The notes under the pieces were generated by a model, which saw only the letters and a list, made by a program, of their open reading frames with translations, made no database searches and was not told where the DNA came from. A DNA stretch of 17,970 bases, taken from positions 1-17,970 of the forward strand of contig JAKLLI010000005.1 in the NCBI GenBank assembly GCA_023150195.1, given 5' to 3'. Positions 1-9,667 of the stretch are shown here, one piece after another. Origin of the DNA: Azonexus sp. Its GTDB lineage: Bacteria; Pseudomonadota; Gammaproteobacteria; Burkholderiales; Rhodocyclaceae. The first letter of the stretch is position 1. Each line of letters begins with the position of its first letter. The position numbers were made by a program, and so were the translations under genes.

Positions 1-226
1 CAGTGTAGCGCCAGTCGCCTTGCAAAAATGGCAAAACCACCGAAATGGACGTTGTTATTGTGCAACGCAACATGCACATAAGGGTAATCCACAAGGGAGA
101 AAATCCCCTGTCAGACGTATACTTTCAAAAAAAAATATTGCGGTGCACAAAACTTTTCGTCCGCAATCTTGTCTAGCACTGCATACAGCAATCCCACAGA
201 TGAAAGTCCGTAAAAGGAGTCACAGC
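1..226 (+). promoter_or_regulatory. Gene-free upstream region with inverted repeat and A-tract
   Basis: No gene is supported here. The stretch is visibly more AT-rich than the coding DNA that follows. It holds an inverted repeat with arms TGTGCA (59-64) and TGCACA (73-78), a third TGCACA at 144-149, and a run of nine A at 127-135. A -10-like TATACT lies at 118-123, but I see no convincing -35 at the right distance. These are the marks of a regulatory leader for the gene starting at 227. The regulator is not identifiable from sequence. Confidence 0.35.
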
Positions 227-577
227 ATGAACAGCATGAACCCCCCGAAAATCCTGCCCTGGGTCGCCCGCAAGGCGGGTATCAGCGACGAACTCGCCCT
301 CAAACTCTGGCGTCGCGCCGTCAGTGAAGCGGAAATGCTGACCGGCCAAACCGAAGGTTCCGAGTACTGGGGCCTCTCCGTCGAACGTTTCCTGTGCATC
401 GTCGAGGACGAAGTCGGCAATTTGCCGGCCAACACCCTCGCCCCCGCACCGCAATTGACCTGGGTGTGGCGCCATCAGACCCGCATGTCGCTGCTTTCCC
501 TGATGGCTGCCCAGAACGCTTACCGCTACTGGCAGAACACCTGGGACAACCTTTACGCGCAAAAAAAAGCCGCCTGA
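227..577 (+). CDS. Conserved-type hypothetical protein, 116 aa
   Basis: I do not recognise a function. The ATG at 227 is chosen because AAAAGGAG (212-219) sits seven bases upstream; the open frame further 5' has AT-rich, non-coding-like composition and no ribosome site. The product is a soluble, probably helical protein with no signal peptide or membrane segment. It begins with a basic stretch around PWVARKAG (about residues 9-16), has an acidic middle (EGSEYWGLSVERF, about 46-58), and a tryptophan- and tyrosine-rich end (YRYWQNTW). Proteins with this PWVARKAG...EYWGLSVERF pattern seem familiar from Rhodocyclales, but that is memory, not a search. It stands alone, about 220 bases before leuS. 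Composition matches the neighbours, so nothing suggests recent transfer. Confidence 0.75.
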   Translation: MNSMNPPKILPWVARKAGISDELALKLWRRAVSEAEMLTGQTEGSEYWGLSVERFLCIVEDEVGNLPANTLAPAPQLTWVWRHQTRMSLLSLMAAQNAYRYWQNTWDNLYAQKKAA

Positions 578-604
578 CCGGACGACGCTGAGGTAGTCGG
601 CGAC

Positions 605-697
605 GCGCTGCGTGCAGGCAGCGCCCACGCCACACCCCGGCAGACAACGCCGTTCGTCCGGTGACCGGCAAGACAGGAGCGAAATTCGCTCCCGTCT
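605..697 (+). other. Two hairpins in the intergenic region before leuS
   Basis: The first hairpin pairs GCGCTGC (605-611) with GCAGCGC (618-624) around a six-base loop. The second pairs AGAC-A-GGAGCG (671-681) with CGCTCC-C-GTCT (687-697) around AAATT, giving ten pairs and one A-C mismatch. Neither is followed by a T-run, so they are not standard intrinsic terminators. They may end or stabilise the transcript of the upstream 116-aa gene. The second hairpin abuts the palindromic repeat at 696-711. Confidence 0.45.
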
Positions 698-711
698 GCG
701 GTCGACCGCAG
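696..711. repeat. 16-bp perfect palindrome, CGGTCGACCG repeat family
   Basis: CTGCGGTCGACCGCAG reads the same on both strands. It contains the decamer GTCGACCGCA in both orientations. The same core recurs at 8263-8272, 14073-14082 and 16579-16590. A variant with one extra base, TGCGGTCCGACC, lies just downstream at 726-737. The function is unknown. Confidence 0.8.
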
Positions 712-755
712 CAATTTCACCTGATTGCGGTCCGACCTCAAGGCAGTGCAAACGC

Positions 756-761
756 TATAAT
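756..761 (+). promoter_or_regulatory. leuS promoter -10 element
   Basis: TATAAT is a perfect -10 hexamer, 38 bases before the leuS start at 800. No good -35 hexamer lies 16-18 bases upstream; TTGCGG at 725-730 is 25 bases away, which is too far. The call rests on the -10 alone and its position. Confidence 0.5.
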
Positions 762-772
762 TCGCGGCTTGA

Positions 773-3427
<2,655 letters not shown>

Positions 3428-3436
3428 GGACTCATC

Positions 3437-3952
3437 ATGCCGCTGCGCGTTCTGCTCGCCCTGTGTTTCACCGCCCTCCTGACCGGCTGCGGTTTTCATC
3501 TGCGCGGCAACGACAGCGGCAATCTGCCCTACAAAACGATGCACATCGCCCTGCCGGAAACGGCGGACGTGCGCATCTGGATGGAGCGCTACATCAAGGC
3601 CACCGGGCAGACCGAGATTGTGGACGACGCCAAGCTGGCCGAAGCCACCTTCCAGCAAATGGGCGACACCCGGCAAAAAAGTATTCTCAGCGTCAATGCC
3701 AAGGGCCGGGTTCGCGAATACCGCCTGCACCTCAACTACCTGTTCCGGGTGGTCAATGCCAAGGGACAGGAAATTGTGCCAGTCAGCGAAATCAGCCTGA
3801 CCCGCGACATCAGCTTCAACGACAACAATGTGCTCGCCAAGGATCTGGAAGAAGGCTTGCTCTGGCGCGACATGAACAACGAACTGGTCAACCAGATCGT
3901 CCGTCGACTGTCCATCATCAAACCTCTGGACCCCAATCGGGAACAGGACTGA
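3437..3952 (+). CDS. lptE: LPS-assembly lipoprotein LptE
   Basis: This is the outer-membrane lipoprotein that plugs the LptD barrel and helps place lipopolysaccharide at the cell surface. The product is 171 aa with a lipoprotein signal: a short basic start, a hydrophobic core, and lipobox LLTGC with acylated Cys18, followed by GFHLRG, which is typical of LptE/RlpB. GAGGA (3426-3430) is the ribosome site. It lies between leuS and holA, the order usual in proteobacteria, and its TGA overlaps the holA ATG by one base, suggesting translational coupling. The sequence after the lipobox is poorly conserved in this family, so lipobox, length and neighbours carry the call. Confidence 0.92.
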   Translation: MPLRVLLALCFTALLTGCGFHLRGNDSGNLPYKTMHIALPETADVRIWMERYIKATGQTEIVDDAKLAEATFQQMGDTRQKSILSVNAKGRVREYRLHLNYLFRVVNAKGQEIVPVSEISLTRDISFNDNNVLAKDLEEGLLWRDMNNELVNQIVRRLSIIKPLDPNREQD

Positions 3953-4968
3953 TGCTGCTCAAGGGCGAGCAACTCGGCGCGCATCTCGATCGGGAGCTGC
4001 GCCCCCTGTACGTACTCTACGGTGATGAGCCGCTGCTGGTGCTGGAAGCCGCCGACCAGATCCGCGCCAAGGCCCGCCAGCAAGGCTACAGCGAACGCGA
4101 AGTACTCACCGTCCTCCCCCAGTTTGATTGGGGGCAGTTGCTGGCCGCCGGAGGCAATCTGTCCCTGTTCGGCGACCGCAAGCTGATCGACCTGCGCATT
4201 CCCACGGGCAAACCGGGCAAGGAAGGCAGCGCCGCGCTCCAGCAATGGTGTCAGCACCTGAACAGTGACAACCTGCTACTGGTCACGCTGCCCGAACTCG
4301 ACTGGCGCGAAGAAAAAGCCGCGTGGTTTACCGCATTGGCGAATGCCGGCGTGGCCATCAAGCTGAATGCCCCGCCACTCAACGAATTGCCGGGCTGGCT
4401 GGCGGGACGTCTGCGCCGCCAGCAACAATCCGCCGACATGGAGAGCCTGAAATTCATTGCCGAACGGGTTGAAGGCAATCTGCTGGCGGCCCACCAGGAA
4501 ATCCTGAAACTCGGGCTGCTTTACCCCACGGGGCAACTGAGCGAAAAGCAGATCCACGACGCCGTGCTCAATGTGGCGCGCTACGACATTGAAGGCCTGC
4601 GCGAGGCGCTGCTGGCAGGCGACATCACCCGCCTGTCGCGAACACTGAATGGGCTGATGCAGGAAGGCGAAGCGCCACCGCTGGTGCTGTGGGCCATGAG
4701 CGAGGAAATCCGTACGCTAACTGCAATCCGCGGCGGACTCGACAGCGGACGCCCCATCGACGGGCTGATGAAGGATGCCAAGGTCTGGGGGCCACGCCAG
4801 TTGGCCATGAAAAAGGCGCTTTCGCGCCTGTCGACCGCAAGCCTGGAAGCCGCGCTGGTGCATGCCGGTCAGATCGACCGGCTGGTCAAAGGCATCGGCC
4901 GCGGCAACCTTTGGGATGAGTTTCTGACGCTGGGCCTGCGCCTCTGCGTCAAACCCCGTCAGTCCTGA
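3952..4968 (+). CDS. holA: DNA polymerase III subunit delta
   Basis: This clamp-loader subunit opens the beta sliding clamp during replication. The product is 338 aa, as expected for HolA. The N-terminus (LYVLYGDEPLLVLEAADQIR) is typical of delta, which has the AAA+ fold but no working Walker motifs; none is seen here. The C-terminal collar region (AMKKALSRLS...GLRLCV) is complete. The ATG overlaps the lptE stop (TGATG), which fixes this start although the frame stays open far upstream through leuS and lptE. The 3' end overlaps the convergent six-cysteine gene by ten bases. In many betaproteobacteria proA or nadD follows holA directly. Confidence 0.95.
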   Translation: MLLKGEQLGAHLDRELRPLYVLYGDEPLLVLEAADQIRAKARQQGYSEREVLTVLPQFDWGQLLAAGGNLSLFGDRKLIDLRIPTGKPGKEGSAALQQWCQHLNSDNLLLVTLPELDWREEKAAWFTALANAGVAIKLNAPPLNELPGWLAGRLRRQQQSADMESLKFIAERVEGNLLAAHQEILKLGLLYPTGQLSEKQIHDAVLNVARYDIEGLREALLAGDITRLSRTLNGLMQEGEAPPLVLWAMSEEIRTLTAIRGGLDSGRPIDGLMKDAKVWGPRQLAMKKALSRLSTASLEAALVHAGQIDRLVKGIGRGNLWDEFLTLGLRLCVKPRQS

Positions 4969-5207
4969 GTTTTTTCCGCGGCGGTTTCCGGCCCGTCATC
5001 CGGTTCCAGATCCTCCCAGATGCAGACGCATTCCTTGCGCACATCGTGCAAGCCGGGCTTGGTAGTCTCTTGCACCAGACACTCGCCCTCGCACTCCTCG
5101 GAAACCACCACCAGTTTCATGTCGGTATCTACCTGGCGCTCGCCGTCCCAGTAGCTACACGTTGCGCAGACCTTGACTTCGGTCGGCAGTATCAATTTTT
5201 CGGCCAT
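4959..5207 (-). CDS. Small six-cysteine protein, 82 aa, unknown function
   Basis: The start is ATG at 5207 with GAGGA just upstream on the minus strand; the longer open frame to 5342 would run across the proA promoter. The 82-aa product has six cysteines in three pairs, C14xxC17, C39xxxC43 and C60xC62, plus His54. Tryptophans follow the first and last pairs (CSYWDG, CIWEDLEPDD). The tail is acidic. There is no signal peptide or membrane segment. The pattern suggests a small zinc- or iron-sulfur-binding cytoplasmic protein, but I do not recognise a named family. The gene converges on holA with a ten-base overlap and is divergent from proA. That this is a real gene is supported by the clean start site and spaced CxxC motif; function is open. 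Confidence 0.75.
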   Translation of the reverse strand: MAEKLILPTEVKVCATCSYWDGERQVDTDMKLVVVSEECEGECLVQETTKPGLHDVRKECVCIWEDLEPDDGPETAAEKTQD

Positions 5208-5287
5208 CTCGTCCTCGATGGAAATCCCTGTTCGCGTTGCGGGTAAGAGTTTAGCCGCTTCCGGAAGTTCCCGCTGACTTAGCTGGC

Positions 5288-5293
5288 TATAAT
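5288..5293 (+). promoter_or_regulatory. proA promoter -10 element
   Basis: A perfect TATAAT lies 29 bases before the proA ATG in the 115-base divergent gap between the six-cysteine gene and proA. There is no clear -35 hexamer at 16-18 bases. Like the leuS element it is followed by GC-rich sequence. Confidence 0.5.
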
Positions 5294-5322
5294 GGCCCTT
5301 TATCGCTTGTCCCGGAAACGCC

Positions 5323-6579
5323 ATGGATATCAAGGAATACATGCAGCAGGTCGGTCGTCAGGCGCGTGCCGCCTCCCGCCAGCTGGCCACCGCCACCACC
5401 GCCCAAAAGAATCAGGCCCTGCTTTGCATTGCCGCCGCCATTCGCCGCGACAGTGCCGCACTGGTGGCCGCCAACGAAGAAGACCTGGCCGCGGCCCGTG
5501 CCGCCGGGCTGGAAACCGCGATGCTCGATCGCCTGACGCTATCTGCGAAAGGCGTGGAATCGATGGCCGAAGGGGTTGAACAGATCGCCAAATTGCCCGA
5601 TCCCGTCGGCGAAATGAGCGATTTCAAATATCGCCCTTCCGGCATTCAAATTGGCAAGATGCGCGTCCCGCTGGGCGTCATCGGCATCATTTATGAAGCT
5701 CGCCCCAACGTCACCGCCGATGCCGCAGCGCTCTGCCTCAAATCCGGAAACGCCGCCATTCTGCGCGGCGGCTCGGAAGCGATCCGCTCCAACCGCGCCA
5801 TTGCCGCCCTGGTGCAGGAAGGCCTGCAAAGCGCCGGACTAGCGGCCGAATGCGTGCAAGTCATCAACACCACCGACCGTGCCGCCGTGGGTGAATTGAT
5901 CACCATGCGCGAGTTCGTCGACGTCATCGTGCCGCGCGGCGGCAAGGGCCTGATCGCCCGTCTGCTGGCCGAAGCCCGCGTACCGATGATTCAGCACCTG
6001 GATGGCAACTGCCACGTCTACATTGATGACGACGCCGACCCTGCCAAGGCGCTGCGCATTGTCGAGAATGCCAAAACCCAACGCTATGGCACCTGCAATA
6101 CCGCCGAGTCGCTGCTCGTGGCCCGTTCAGTCGCCGCTGCCCAGCTACCGGCCATCGCCGCCATGCTGACCGCCAAGGGTGTGGAAATCCGCGGTTGTGC
6201 CGAAACCTGTGCGCTGGTGCCCACCGCTTTGCCGGCCACCGAAGAGGATTACTACACGGAATTCCTCGCGCCCATCATCTCGGTAAAGGTGGTGGCAGGC
6301 ATTGATGAAGCCATCGCCCACATCAACCAGTATTCCTCCAAGCACACCGAAGCCATCGTCACCGACAATCATCCCAAGGCCATGCGCTTCCTGCGCGAAG
6401 TGGATTCCAGTTCGGTCATGATCAATGCGTCCACGCGCTTCGCCGATGGCTTTGAATACGGGCTGGGCGCGGAGATCGGCATCTCGACCGACAAGATTCA
6501 CGCCCGCGGCCCCGTCGGCCTCGACGGCCTGACCAGCCAGAAATGGGTGGTCCTGGGTGACGGCCACGTCCGCGCCTGA
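5323..6579 (+). CDS. proA: Glutamate-5-semialdehyde dehydrogenase (gamma-glutamyl phosphate reductase)
   Basis: The enzyme reduces gamma-glutamyl phosphate to glutamate 5-semialdehyde with NADPH, the second step of proline synthesis from glutamate. The product is 418 aa, full length for ProA. Family marks include [20 protein letters not shown] (about residues 124-143), LRGGSEA, and the catalytic cysteine Cys258 in [13 protein letters not shown]. The C-terminal [16 protein letters not shown] block is complete. The ATG at 5323 lies 29 bases after a TATAAT box; the ribosome site is weak. A bacteriohemerythrin gene follows 31 bases later. No proB is in the window. Confidence 0.97.
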   Translation: MDIKEYMQQVGRQARAASRQLATATTAQKNQALLCIAAAIRRDSAALVAANEEDLAAARAAGLETAMLDRLTLSAKGVESMAEGVEQIAKLPDPVGEMSDFKYRPSGIQIGKMRVPLGVIGIIYEARPNVTADAAALCLKSGNAAILRGGSEAIRSNRAIAALVQEGLQSAGLAAECVQVINTTDRAAVGELITMREFVDVIVPRGGKGLIARLLAEARVPMIQHLDGNCHVYIDDDADPAKALRIVENAKTQRYGTCNTAESLLVARSVAAAQLPAIAAMLTAKGVEIRGCAETCALVPTALPATEEDYYTEFLAPIISVKVVAGIDEAIAHINQYSSKHTEAIVTDNHPKAMRFLREVDSSSVMINASTRFADGFEYGLGAEIGISTDKIHARGPVGLDGLTSQKWVVLGDGHVRA

Positions 6580-6610
6580 GTATCGTCTAACGCAACCCGA
6601 GGAAACTGCC

Positions 6611-7069
6611 ATGCCTATCACCTGGACCACCGATCTGAACACCGGCATTGATGTCATCGACCAGCAGCATATGCGCATCGTCGACTTCATCAACCAACTG
6701 GAAACTGCGCAAAAAACCCGAAACAAGGACGCCATTCGGCAGGTGGTTGATGATTGTGTCGACTACACCATGTCGCATTTCGCCTTTGAGGAAAGCCTGC
6801 AGGAAGAGGCCGGCTATCAATACTGCAAACCGCACAAGAAGGTGCACGAGCTGTTCACGCGCAAGGTGGGGGAATACCAACAGCGCCTGTCGCTGGGCGA
6901 TGATGTTGCGGAAGAATTGCACCAGATGCTGGCGCGCTGGCTGATCAACCATATCAAGCGTGACGATGCGGACTACGTGGCGGCGGTCAAAACCAATATG
7001 ATCGGGCTGATCAAGGAAAAGGAAGAAAAGCAGGAAACTCGTGGCTGGTTCGCCCGCTTCTTCCGTTAA
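6611..7069 (+). CDS. Bacteriohemerythrin
   Basis: A non-heme di-iron protein that binds O2 reversibly in a four-helix bundle; in bacteria it serves in oxygen sensing, delivery or storage. The product is 152 aa. All iron ligands of the family are visible: His20 (DQQH), HxxxE at His56/Glu60, HxxxH at His75/His79, and HxxxxD at His114/Asp119. The start at 6611 is supported by GAGGA shortly upstream and by the standard N-terminus ([19 protein letters not shown]). After the bundle comes a charged KEKEEKQE linker and an aromatic-basic tail, GWFARFFR, which could be a docking or membrane-touching element (inference). It lies between proA and gcdH with short gaps (31 and 16 bases), so co-transcription is likely. 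No signal peptide is seen. Confidence 0.93.
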   Translation: MPITWTTDLNTGIDVIDQQHMRIVDFINQLETAQKTRNKDAIRQVVDDCVDYTMSHFAFEESLQEEAGYQYCKPHKKVHELFTRKVGEYQQRLSLGDDVAEELHQMLARWLINHIKRDDADYVAAVKTNMIGLIKEKEEKQETRGWFARFFR

Positions 7070-7085
7070 ATTTTTTCGTTACATC

Positions 7086-8261
7086 ATGGCCAAAAACACC
7101 TTCACCTGGGACGACCCCTTCCTGCTCGACAGCCAGCTGGCGGCTGACGAGCGACAGGTGCGCAACGCCGCACGCGATTTCGCGCAAAAGGCGCTCAAGC
7201 CCCGCATTCTGGATGCCTTCCGTAACGAGACAACCGACCCGGCCATTTACCGGGAAATGGGCGAGATGGGCCTGCTCGGTGCCACTCTGCCGCCACAATA
7301 CGGCGGTGCCGGGCTGAACTACGTCAGTTACGGCTTGATCGCCCGCGAGGTGGAATACGTGGATTCGGCCTTCCGGACGCTGCTCTCGGTGCAATCCTCG
7401 CTGACCATGGTGCCGATTTTCGAATTCGGCTCTGCGGAACAAAAGGAAAAATACCTGCCCAAACTCGGCAAGGGAGAATGGATTGGCTGCTTTGGCCTGA
7501 CTGAGCCGGACTCCGGCTCCGACCCAGCCAGCGCGACCAGCCGGGCGCGAGCCGTTCCCGGCGGCTGGCAACTCACCGGTGTCAAACGCTGGATTACCAA
7601 TTCGCCGATTGCCGATGTTTTCATTGTCTGGGCGAAGGACGACGCCGGCGTGCTCGGTGGCTTCATTCTCGAAAAGGGCATGGCCGGTTTATCGGCCCCG
7701 CTGATTCAAGGGAAGGTTGGCATGCGCGCCTCGATCACCGGCGACATCGTGATGGGAGACGTATTTGTGCCAGCAGAAAACCGGTTGCCCGGCGCAGCCG
7801 GTTTGAAAGCGCCCTTTACCTGCCTCAACTCGGCACGCTTCGGCATTGCCTGGGGGGCGCTCGGTGCCGCCGAGGCCTGCTGGCACACGGCGCGGCAATA
7901 CACGCTCGACCGCCAGCAATTCAACCGCCCCCTGGCCGCCAACCAGTTAATCCAGAAAAAGCTGGTCGACATGCAGACGGAAATCGCCCTCGGCATTCAG
8001 GGCGCCCTGCGTCTGGGCCGCATGATGGACGATGGCAGCGCGACGCCAGAACTGGTGTCAATGATGAAGCGCAACAGTTGCGGCAAGGCGCTGGACATTG
8101 CCCGCAACGCCCGCGACATGCTGGGCGGCAACGGCATTTCGGATGAATTCGGCGTCATTCGCCACGTGGTCAACCTCGAGGTGGTCAATACCTACGAGGG
8201 CACGCATGATGTCCATGCCCTGATTCTCGGCCGCGCGCAGACCGGGATTTCGGCGTTTTAA
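7086..8261 (+). CDS. gcdH: Glutaryl-CoA dehydrogenase
   Basis: An FAD-dependent acyl-CoA dehydrogenase that oxidises and decarboxylates glutaryl-CoA to crotonyl-CoA, in lysine/tryptophan breakdown and in anaerobic benzoyl-CoA pathways of related bacteria. The product is 391 aa. The catalytic base Glu371 lies in [17 protein letters not shown]. Arg97 in [11 protein letters not shown] matches the arginine that holds the glutaryl carboxylate in known GCDH and separates this enzyme from ordinary acyl-CoA dehydrogenases. [12 protein letters not shown] and the RDMLGGNGI block are also typical. The ATG at 7086 gives the usual [12 protein letters not shown] start; the ribosome site is weak and follows a T-rich gap after the hemerythrin gene. 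No electron-transfer flavoprotein genes are nearby. Confidence 0.93.
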   Translation: MAKNTFTWDDPFLLDSQLAADERQVRNAARDFAQKALKPRILDAFRNETTDPAIYREMGEMGLLGATLPPQYGGAGLNYVSYGLIAREVEYVDSAFRTLLSVQSSLTMVPIFEFGSAEQKEKYLPKLGKGEWIGCFGLTEPDSGSDPASATSRARAVPGGWQLTGVKRWITNSPIADVFIVWAKDDAGVLGGFILEKGMAGLSAPLIQGKVGMRASITGDIVMGDVFVPAENRLPGAAGLKAPFTCLNSARFGIAWGALGAAEACWHTARQYTLDRQQFNRPLAANQLIQKKLVDMQTEIALGIQGALRLGRMMDDGSATPELVSMMKRNSCGKALDIARNARDMLGGNGISDEFGVIRHVVNLEVVNTYEGTHDVHALILGRAQTGISAF

Positions 8262-8262
8262 T

Positions 8263-8272
8263 CGGTCGACCG
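8263..8272. repeat. CGGTCGACCG palindrome overlapping the ogt start
   Basis: A perfect 10-bp palindrome fills the ten-base gap between gcdH and ogt. Its last base is the first base of the ogt GTG start codon. It belongs to the repeat family also found at 696-711, 14073-14082 and 16579-16590. Confidence 0.75.
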
Positions 8273-8763
8273 TGAGCTTTCGCACTGTTCTCTCCGCCCC
8301 CGGCTTCTCGCTTGGGATTGCGTGCACCGATGACGAAATCACCGGCATCGAGTTTCTCGAACCCCGCCCCGCGCTGGCACCTGACTGCGCCCTGGCGGCG
8401 GAAGCGGCATCACAGCTCCAGCGATGGCTGGCTGACCCGCATGCCGTTTTCTCGTTGCCGCTACGCCCGGCGGGCACCGCCTTTCAACGCCTTGTCTGGG
8501 CAGGCATCTCGGCCATTCCACGCGGGCAGACACAAACCTACGGTCAACTGGCCCTACGGCTGAAAAACGCCCCGCGCGCCGTCGGCCAGGCTTGCGGCGC
8601 CAACCCCTATCCGATCGTGGTGCCTTGCCATCGCGTCGTCGCCGCCCACGGCGGCCTGGGCGGATTCAACCGTCAGGGCGGCGGCTTTTTGCTGGACATC
8701 AAACGCTGGTTGTTGATGCACGAAAGCATCCTCCTTGAATCCACGGCCCGACGATCTCGCTGA
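8272..8763 (+). CDS. ogt: Methylated-DNA--[protein]-cysteine S-methyltransferase
   Basis: A suicide DNA-repair protein that moves the methyl group from O6-methylguanine to its own cysteine. The product is 163 aa. The active site PCHR has acceptor Cys119 in [13 protein letters not shown], and the helix-turn-helix region with YGQLA (90-94) and [10 protein letters not shown] is intact. The N-terminal domain is short and divergent, as in Ogt-type proteins; there is no Ada regulatory domain. The start is GTG at 8272, and no Shine-Dalgarno sequence is visible because the palindrome occupies that place. The last 15 or so residues ([13 protein letters not shown]) extend past the usual family end and overlap xerD by 29 bases. 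The ogt-xerD pairing is common in betaproteobacteria. Confidence 0.92.
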   Translation: MSFRTVLSAPGFSLGIACTDDEITGIEFLEPRPALAPDCALAAEAASQLQRWLADPHAVFSLPLRPAGTAFQRLVWAGISAIPRGQTQTYGQLALRLKNAPRAVGQACGANPYPIVVPCHRVVAAHGGLGGFNRQGGGFLLDIKRWLLMHESILLESTARRSR

Positions 8764-9640
8764 GATCGACCGCTTTTGTGATGCCTTGTGGCTGGAAGAT
8801 GGGCTGGCAAAAGCCACCCTCGCCAGCTACCGCTCCGACCTCGGCCGCCTCGCCGGCTGGTTGGCCGAGCATCAGCACGAAGCCCTGCTCGATCTGCGTG
8901 AAAGTACCCTGACGGCTTTCGTGGCTCATTTATCACGACGTACCCGCGCCAGTTCACAGGCCCGTTACCTGGCGACCTTGCGCCGCTATTTTCGCTGGCA
9001 AGTCAGCCGCGGCCGCATCGCGGTGGATCCCACCCTGCGTCTGAGCAATCCAGGCCTACCCTCGCGCCTGCCCAAGGTGATGTCCGAGCAGCAGGTCGGC
9101 GAACTGCTCGCCGCCCCGGACCCGGAAACCCCGCTCGGCCTGCGCGACAAAGCGATGCTGGAAACCTTGTACGCGACCGGCTTGCGGGTCTCGGAGCTGG
9201 TCAATCTCAAGCTGCACGAAATCAGCCTCGCCGATGGTGTTGTTCGCGCTTTCGGCAAAGGCAGCAAGGAAAGGCTGGTGCCGCTGGGACAACTGGCCAT
9301 CGATGCAATCACGGATTACCTGGCCACGGCGCGCAACGCGTTGTTGCAGGGGCAGCAAAGCGATGCGCTCTTCGTCACGGCACGCGGCGGCGCCATGACC
9401 CGCCAGGCCTTCTGGTATTTGATCAAACGCTACGCACGCCTTGCCGGCATCGCGCCGGAAAAGCTGTCGCCCCACGTGCTGCGCCACGCCTTCGCCACCC
9501 ATCTGCTCAACCACGGTGCCGATCTCCGGGTTGTGCAATTGCTGCTTGGCCACGCCGACATCTCGACCACGCAGATATATACTCACGTGGCTAGGGAGAG
9601 ACTCAAACAGTTGCATGCGGACCACCACCCGCGAGGGTGA
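8735..9640 (+). CDS. xerD: Site-specific tyrosine recombinase XerD
   Basis: With XerC it resolves chromosome dimers at dif, under FtsK control. The product is 301 aa. All catalytic residues are present: Arg151 (TGLRVSEL), Lys175 (GKGSKERLVPL), His247 and Arg250 (HVLRHAFATHLL), His273 (LLGHADISTTQ) and nucleophile Tyr282. These are each three positions later than in E. coli XerD, so the protein is collinear with it. The N-terminal SAM-like domain (FCDALWLEDGLAKATLASYRSDL) is also XerD-like rather than XerC-like. The start is TTG at 8735: a stop in frame at 8714-8716 leaves no ATG or GTG, and this start gives the expected length. It overlaps the ogt end by 29 bases, suggesting coupled translation. 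Confidence 0.95.
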   Translation: MNPRPDDLAEIDRFCDALWLEDGLAKATLASYRSDLGRLAGWLAEHQHEALLDLRESTLTAFVAHLSRRTRASSQARYLATLRRYFRWQVSRGRIAVDPTLRLSNPGLPSRLPKVMSEQQVGELLAAPDPETPLGLRDKAMLETLYATGLRVSELVNLKLHEISLADGVVRAFGKGSKERLVPLGQLAIDAITDYLATARNALLQGQQSDALFVTARGGAMTRQAFWYLIKRYARLAGIAPEKLSPHVLRHAFATHLLNHGADLRVVQLLLGHADISTTQIYTHVARERLKQLHADHHPRG

Positions 9641-9667
9641 CTAACCATATCCAAAAAGGGGATACCC

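Noticed and set aside
84..93. DnaA-box-like TAATCCACA
   Set aside because: A single copy with one mismatch and no cluster of boxes; no replication gene is nearby.
101..577. Phasin-type gene, suggested by the AT-rich leader and small product
   Set aside because: The 116-aa product lacks the long amphipathic helical pattern of phasins and no polyhydroxyalkanoate gene is near.
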